From Cervus elaphus (Eukaryota; Chordata; Mammalia; Artiodactyla; Cervidae), in NCBI RefSeq assembly GCF_910594005.1, contig NC_057848.1:50795616-50859615 (forward strand): a DNA stretch of 64,000 nucleotides, read 5' to 3'. Positions 58,736-64,000 of this stretch are shown here, piece after piece. The position numbers were made by a program, and so were the translations under genes. The stretch's first letter is position 1, and every line of letters begins with the position of its first letter. The notes below the pieces were generated by a model that had not been told where the DNA came from, searched no databases, and was given only the letters and a program-made list of their open reading frames with translations.

Positions 58736-59614
58736 CACTCTTATTTTATTTTTCTTCACTCTTCAGCCTCTTAACTCTTATTTTATTTTTAATAATAAAT
58801 AATTATTAATACTATTATACATTTTACAACTAATATTATAATAATACTAAAATTATTTTAGTACATTTTATCAAAATTCAGTTTATTGAAGTATAATTTA
58901 CATGTACTAAAGCTCACTCTTCTTAGATATAATTCTATGAATCTTGACAAGCACATATAATAATGCAACCTCTAACATAGTCAAGATTTAGAACACTTTC
59001 ATAATCACAAGTTGGTCTCTCTGCTACTTTGTAGTCAGCCCTCTCTTCCATCCGCAACCTACATTTCCAGCCCCTGACCAGGACTGCTCTCCCTCAGGGG
59101 ATAGACTTTCTGTCTCTTGGGTCCCTTTTTTTGGGAAAGGTTTGTGTCTCTTTGGAATTCAGACCTCTTTGCCCTATTTTCCATGTTTGCCCTGTGTCAT
59201 CAACTTTTTGATGAGATCAAGAAAATAAATATATTTTAGATTATCCAATTTTTTTTATTTGTTAATTATGGTAGCAGTAGTCCTTCTGCCTTATACATCC
59301 TACATGGAAACCAAACTATGTTACTTTTTATGGACATACATAAATGTGTTGGAAGGATATAAATGAAATAATTCTGATACAGCATTTAATCTTCAGAAAC
59401 TAACTCTAATTAACCAATCTTTTTCTTTTTCTTGGTTTCCTATTTCTATCATGCCCTTCAAGTTCACGTTTTCTTCTAACTTTTTTACATACTGCATATA
59501 TTTGTCTCTTTTTCCTTTATAGATTTGCAGCTTTAATTTTTTTTTGAGGTTTAAATACACTACAGGAAAACACCAAATTTCCCTAATGATTTCAAGTTTA
59601 AAAAGATATATCAA
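58736..59614. other. Low-complexity AT region and unassigned DNA
   Basis: TTATTTTATTTTT and AATAATAAATAATTA tracts lie at about 58740-58870. The part at 58870-59100 recalls an ancient antisense repeat (ttattgaagtataatttacatg), but I cannot name it. No gene. Confidence 0.45.
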
Positions 59615-59903
59615 AGGCTTTCCTGGTGGTCCAGTGGTTAAGAATGCACCTTGCAATGCAGAGGACATTGGTTTGATCCCTTGGCTGGCAAGATCCTACA
59701 TGCCATGGGGTAACTATGCCTGTGCACCGCAACCTCTGGGCCCATGTGCACTAACTACTGAAGCCAGTGTGCCCTAGAACCTGTGTTCTTGTAACAAGAG
59801 AAGCCCATGCACTGCAACTAGAGAGTAGCTGCTGCTCTCTGCACCTAGAGGAAGCCTACATGCAGCAATGAAGACCCATTGCAGACAACAATAAAAATTA
59901 TAA
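59615..59903 (+). mobile_element. CHR-type SINE
   Basis: ggctttcctggtggtccagtgg head, gatcctacatgccatggggtaac, repeated caacta words, and an ataaaaattataaa tail. Flanks aaagatatatcaaa / aaagttatgtcaaa look like an ageing TSD. Confidence 0.92.
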
Positions 59904-60970
59904 AAAAAGTTATGTCAAAACCCTTTAAAAAACCCAGTTTAACCTAGTGAATATTCAAAAAAAGAGAAAAAAAGGAGAGTGGAGAGAGACAGAGACAGGA
60001 TGAGAGACTGAGAGATTGTAGTGCAAGATACCTATTCATAAGGTAATATATTAAAATTGTGTTTTACAGCTACCACCTATGCATGAGTTTAATCTTTTTA
60101 GAATTTCATGAATTTCTTTAATGCTTGTTTTAAAGTCCAGTTTCAAATTTGTAATGGATATGTCCTACTACTTACAAGATTAATCTACTTTTTTTTTCTT
60201 TTTAGTCACTTAAGCCTGGCTTATATTTTTAGAACAATATTTTACCGTAATAAAAATACTAAGAAAATTGCCACATGAAATTATTGCTCTTCCAAAATGG
60301 AATTTATTATGAGCTCTTGTATATAAACTCCATTAAGTTGTGAAGAATGAACTTAAAAAGGTATTTCCTTCAGCAAATAATACAGTTCTTTGGCAAACTG
60401 ACTACCTTCCTAACATATAGCCATATGGTTCTCTTTTGTTCTAAAGAATAGGATGTCTTTTATCCCCTCTTTATTCTCTATCTTGATCATTAATCAAAGC
60501 TCTGAGATCATATTCTAAACATAAAAACTCTATTTTTTCTAAATATTTTTAAATTTCATCACAGTCACCATGGGTATTAAATGAGCACTCAATATAATTA
60601 TATAATTCATGGATTAATTTTGTATTTGGTTTCCAGATAGGCCAGATTTAAAGCATAAATTTCTGTAAACTAAATTTAAATCACATAAAATGGAAGAAAT
60701 AAATTTGTACTTTTTTCTGGTAATCACTATTCTGTAGAATGAAAATAAATAATAAATCCAAATGTTCCCATTATTTTCCCATTCTCTAGATGATTTTTAA
60801 AATCACTGCTCATCAGCATATCTTTAATTCACTTATTTCCCTCTTGAAAACTACTCAATGTTTTTACCTTTAAGTATACATGGAATATGGAAAATGTGTG
60901 TTTAGCTATAAAATATTAAATGTCAAGTAATTTATGGTAGTGCTGTGGGACCATTCATTTAAAACTGTTT
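59904..60970. other. Intergenic, purine tract, no gene seen
   Basis: A GA-rich tract (about 59955-60020) follows the SINE. The rest is AT-rich without an assignable element. Confidence 0.5.
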
Positions 60971-60983
60971 ATTTAAGCACACT

Positions 60984-61184
60984 GGGGCTTCCCTGGTGGC
61001 TCAAAGGTAAAGAAACTGCCTGCCAATGCAGGTTTGATCAATGGGTTGGGAAGATCCCCTGGAGAAAGAAATGCAGTCCACTCCAGTATTCTTGCCTAAG
61101 AAATCCCATGGACAGAGGAACCTGGTGGACTATAGTCCATGCGGTTGCAAAATAGTCGGTCACAACTTACTGATTAAACAAGAA
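60984..61184 (+). mobile_element. Bov-tA SINE with 13-bp TSD
   Basis: Complete, slightly diverged copy. Perfect TSD atttaagcacact at 60971-60983 and 61185-61197. Confidence 0.95.
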
Positions 61185-61781
61185 ATTTAAGCACACTTCT
61201 ACAGTTAGCTAACAGAGGTGAGAATATAGTTTGGATGAAATGGGTTCCTGGTAGTAAATTCAGGACTTATCATTTAACATACGCTTGTGAAATATAAAAT
61301 TTTCTGGCTGAGATAACTGGACAAGTCACTTCTTCATTAAGCCTCAGCATTTTTATATCTAAAGATAATTTGGGACTTGACTATCTCTTGAAAAACTTTC
61401 TAGCCCTTAACAGTCCTTAGAGTTAATCTAAGGATTTAATTAGGTGAGTCTATCTGTAAAACGGTTCTCAAGGCAAGAATACTGAAGTGGTTTGCCATTC
61501 CCTTCTCCAGTGGACCACATTCTGTCAGACCTCTCCACCATGACCCGTCCCTCTTGGGTGGCCCCACACAGCACGGCTTAGTTTCATTGAGTTAGACAAG
61601 GATGTGGTCCTGTGATCAGATTGGCTAGTTGTCTGTGATGTGGCTTCGGTCTGTCTGTCCTCTGATGCCCTCTCTCAGTGCCTACTGTCTTACTTGGTTT
61701 TCTTTTACCTTGTATGTGGGGTATCTCTTCACAGCTGTTCCAGCGAAGCGCAGCCGCTGCTCCTTACCTTGGACGTGGGAG

Positions 61782-61955
61782 TAGCTCCTCCGGCCGCGGC
61801 CCCAGACGTCGGACGTGCGGTAGCTCCTCCCAGCCGCCACCCCTGACCTCGGAAGTGCGGTAGCTCCTCCCAGCTGCCACCCCTGACCTCGGACGTGGGG
61901 TAGCTCCTCCCAGCCGCCACCCCTGACCTCGGACGTGGGGTAGCTCCTCTCGGCT
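61782..61955 (+). repeat. 40-bp GC-rich tandem array
   Basis: Units begin tagctcctcc and end ggacgtgggg, at 61782 (39 bp), 61821, 61861 and 61901, plus a partial at 61941. Each has two or three CpG. It produces overlapping repeat-coded ORFs on the minus strand that are not genes. Confidence 0.95.
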
Positions 61956-61997
61956 GCACTTGTGCATTGTCGCAGCCGCCCACGCTTGTGCGCCATC

Positions 61998-62478
61998 GCA
62001 GAGACATTACTTTGCCGACAAAGGTCTGTCTGGTCAAGGCTATGGTTTTTCCAGCAGTCATGTATGGATGTGAGAGTTGGACTACAAAGAAAGCTGAGAG
62101 CAGAAGAATTGATGCTTTTGAACTGTGGTGTTGGAGAAGACTCCAGAGTCCCTTGGACTGCAAGGAGATCAAACCAGTCCATCCTAAAGGAGATCAGTCC
62201 TAGGTGTTCATTGGAAGGACTGATGTTAAAGTTGAAACTCTAATACTTTGGCCACCTGATGCGAAGAGCTGACTCATTGGAAGAGACCCTGATGCTGGGA
62301 AAGATTGAGGGCAGGAGGAGACGGGGACGACAGAGGATGAGATGGTTGGATGGCATCACCGACTCAATGGACATGGGTTTGTGTGGACTCCAGGAACTGG
62401 GGATAGACAGGCAGGCCTGGCGTGCTGCGGTGCATTCTGTCGCAGAGTCAGACACGACTGAGCAACTGAACTGAACTG
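61998..62478 (+). mobile_element. BovB 3' end (part of the composite)
   Basis: cagagacattactttgcc to gaactgaactg. Continuous with the array linker and without a TSD of its own at the junction. Confidence 0.92.
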
Positions 62479-62488
62479 ATCTGTAAAA

Positions 62489-62974
62489 ATTAGGCATAAC
62501 ATAGATTTGCTGATTCTTCTTTATTGTTATAGATACTTGATTTTTAGAGATGATGTGTGGTGAGAACGATTGCAAGAACTCTACCTACCACTCCTCGGTT
62601 TTATGAAAAACACTGAGTTGAGGCTAGCAGCATTCCCTGAGGAAATAAACTTATATGACATTTTTCTGATTATTTCAGGAAAAAAAAAAAAGATATTTCC
62701 TAGCTCTGTAAGAGACATTTACTTCATGACAGAACCAAAATCTTGCTTATAGGATATTTTTTTCTTCAACATGGTATAAGATTGGGCTATTTCTGATGAA
62801 AATAAATTTACCTTCGGAGATGTGCACATTTAATAGGCCAAATAATAAAATAACTATCAGGCTAAGAATTTTCACTGCTTGGGATACTGAAAATAAAATC
62901 ATCATTGAGAATCTCAGAAAGAACTACTAATGCCCATCCAGCTAAAGCCATCTGAGGATTCTGGGATTACTGCT
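62489..62974. other. Intergenic, no gene seen
   Basis: AT-rich, no named element. Confidence 0.5.
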
Positions 62975-63326
62975 TGCTATGGTTTGAATGTCCATGTCCC
63001 TATAAAATTTATATACTGAAATCTTAATGCCCAATATGATGGTATTTGGAGGCGGGGTCTTTGGGAGGTGATTAGGTTATGAGGGTAGGGTCCTCATAAA
63101 TGGGATTTGTGCTTCTATAAAAGGAGACCCTCTGAGCTCTCTAGCTCCTTCAGCCATTCAAGGACACAATGACAGGTCTGAAACCTGGAAAAGAGCCCTC
63201 ACCCAATTATTCTGGCACCTTGACCTCAGACTTTCAGCCTTTAGAGCTGTGAGCAAAAAATTTCTGTTATTTTTAAGCCACCCAGTCTGTGTTATTTTGT
63301 TACAGTAGCCAGAACAGAGTAAGACA
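62975..63326 (+). mobile_element. MLT1-type MaLR solo LTR
   Basis: The clearest MLT1 in the window: tgctatggtttgaatgtcc, atgatggtatttggagg, ctttgggaggtgattaggt, cttctataaaaggagaccc, ctgttatttttaagccaccc, then gaacagagtaagaca. Confidence 0.92.
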
Positions 63327-63577
63327 CTATTAAAACCTCAAACTGTAGGATTTGGTCAGGATCAGAGAAACTCTTTTCTGCCTCTGGAAAGGGGCAGGAT
63401 TTTCTCAAGGATGGGGATAGTATTTATGCCTGAAATACTTGAATAAAAGAATGCTTTGAAGATATGAGTACAACACTGAAAGGAGGAGAGCCACAGTTGG
63501 AGCGGAGAAAGTATTCATGGGAAAGGCTTTCACTGAGAAAGCATAAATTATTAGATATCTTCCCTTATGAACTTAGG
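63327..63577. other. Intergenic, no gene seen
   Basis: No named element. Confidence 0.5.
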
Positions 63578-63652
63578 GAACTTGGACAGGGAAGCCTGAC
63601 ATACTGCAGTCCATGGGATTGCAAAGAGCTGGACATGACTGAGCGACTGAAC
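63578..63652 (+). mobile_element. BovB/Bov-A tail fragment, 75 bp
   Basis: ggacagggaagcctgacata to gactgagcgactgaac, the terminal BovB sequence. Too short to tell BovB from Bov-A. Confidence 0.85.
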
Positions 63653-64000
63653 AACGACATTGAACTGAAGGGGAAGTAAAAATAAGTACTTTTTTTTTCT
63701 CCCCGTCCCATCATACTTTTGATATTAAAATTTCCTATTTCTATTTCTGTACTAAAGAAATCAAAACAAGTGCTTTAGTCTTGTATAGGCTGAAAGGACA
63801 TTGTAGCAGAAGTAAGAAAGCCTATTGTATCATATCCCATCTAAGTTCCTTTTGGACAGAGTAATTTCCCATAAAGTTTTTACTTAAAATTACAAGTGGT
63901 GATGGAATATGTCAATGGTGTTAGGTAACCCTAGATAATTCCAGTTCTAAGGCATATATAAGTGATAATTAAATCAACATAAATTATCTAAGAATTTTCC
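63653..64000. other. Intergenic, no gene seen
   Basis: AT-rich end of the window. Confidence 0.5.

Larger units (their letters stand above)
61462..62478 (+). mobile_element. Composite BovB-tailed element with GC-rich tandem array
   Basis: Flanked by perfect 10-bp TSD atctgtaaaa at 61452-61461 and 62479-62488, so the whole 1,017 bp moved as one unit. Parts in order: a 45-base segment antisense to Bov-A (61470-61512), about 230 bases of leader, the 40-bp tandem array (61782-61955), a short linker, then the last 480 bp of BovB in sense orientation (from about 61998) ending gaactgaactg. No reverse transcriptase is encoded. It may be a BovB copy with its own 5'UTR and a large internal deletion, or an SVA-like composite. 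Both would be mobilised by BovB enzyme through the shared tail. Confidence 0.85.

Noticed and set aside
61682..62243. 166- and 147-codon minus ORFs with repeated motifs, and plus ORFs nearby
   Set aside because: The repeats are the 40-bp array; the remainder is antisense BovB. No independent gene evidence.

Overview
This window is non-coding nuclear DNA from a ruminant, most likely a bovid. The evidence is the repeat set: a near-full-length L1 of the cattle L1_BT type, many BovB (RTE-clade) LINE 3' ends, Bov-tA and Bov-A2 SINEs with tRNA-like heads, and CHR-type SINEs of cetartiodactyls. These sit on older mammal-wide repeats (L2, MLT1, MER1, MER2, Tigger, ERVL). I cannot name the species. 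I found no host protein-coding exon, tRNA or rRNA gene, CRISPR array or bacterial-type operon. It reads as a gene-poor, AT-rich region built by layers of transposon insertion.

Layout. 1-9.9 kb: AT-rich unique DNA, an old L1 3' end, a minus-strand BovB, an MLT1 LTR, L2 fragments and two solo LTRs. 9,995-17,562: the dominant element, a plus-strand L1 with a YY1-like start motif, a GC-rich 5'UTR holding a 19-bp tandem array, an intact ORF1, and an ORF2 broken by one frameshift in an A8 run and one TGA. 17.5-18.5 kb: a MER1 element with a perfect 8-bp target-site duplication (TSD), and a second copy of a repeat that also lies just upstream of the L1. 18.5-25.3 kb: a decayed ERVL provirus interrupted by several later elements and apparently inverted near 24.47 kb. 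25.3-36.3 kb: degraded L1 fragments with SINEs inside them, and a 685-bp L1 tail with a 14-bp TSD.

37.1-42.6 kb: a stack of nested insertions. An old hAT-like DNA transposon carries a 3.0-kb retro-inserted block of unknown origin (37,214-40,226, 11-bp TSD, T-run on its left edge, GC-rich right half). The same transposon also carries a Tigger-type element, which itself contains a BovB. 42.6-50.3 kb: two further LTRs, L1 and L2 fragments, and a complete 345-bp MER2 element. 50.3-53.9 kb: an MLT1 LTR split by an L1, which in turn carries a BovB and a Bov-tA. 54-64 kb: a young L1 tail with a 15-bp TSD, three BovB fragments, SINEs, and a composite at 61,462-62,478 that joins a GC-rich 40-bp tandem array to a BovB 3' tail between perfect 10-bp TSDs.

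The elements work together as parasite and host machinery. L1 and BovB supply reverse transcriptase and endonuclease. Bov-tA, Bov-A2, CHR and the composite are non-autonomous passengers. Nested TSDs give a relative insertion order. Family names come from recognising the sequence by eye, not from a database search.
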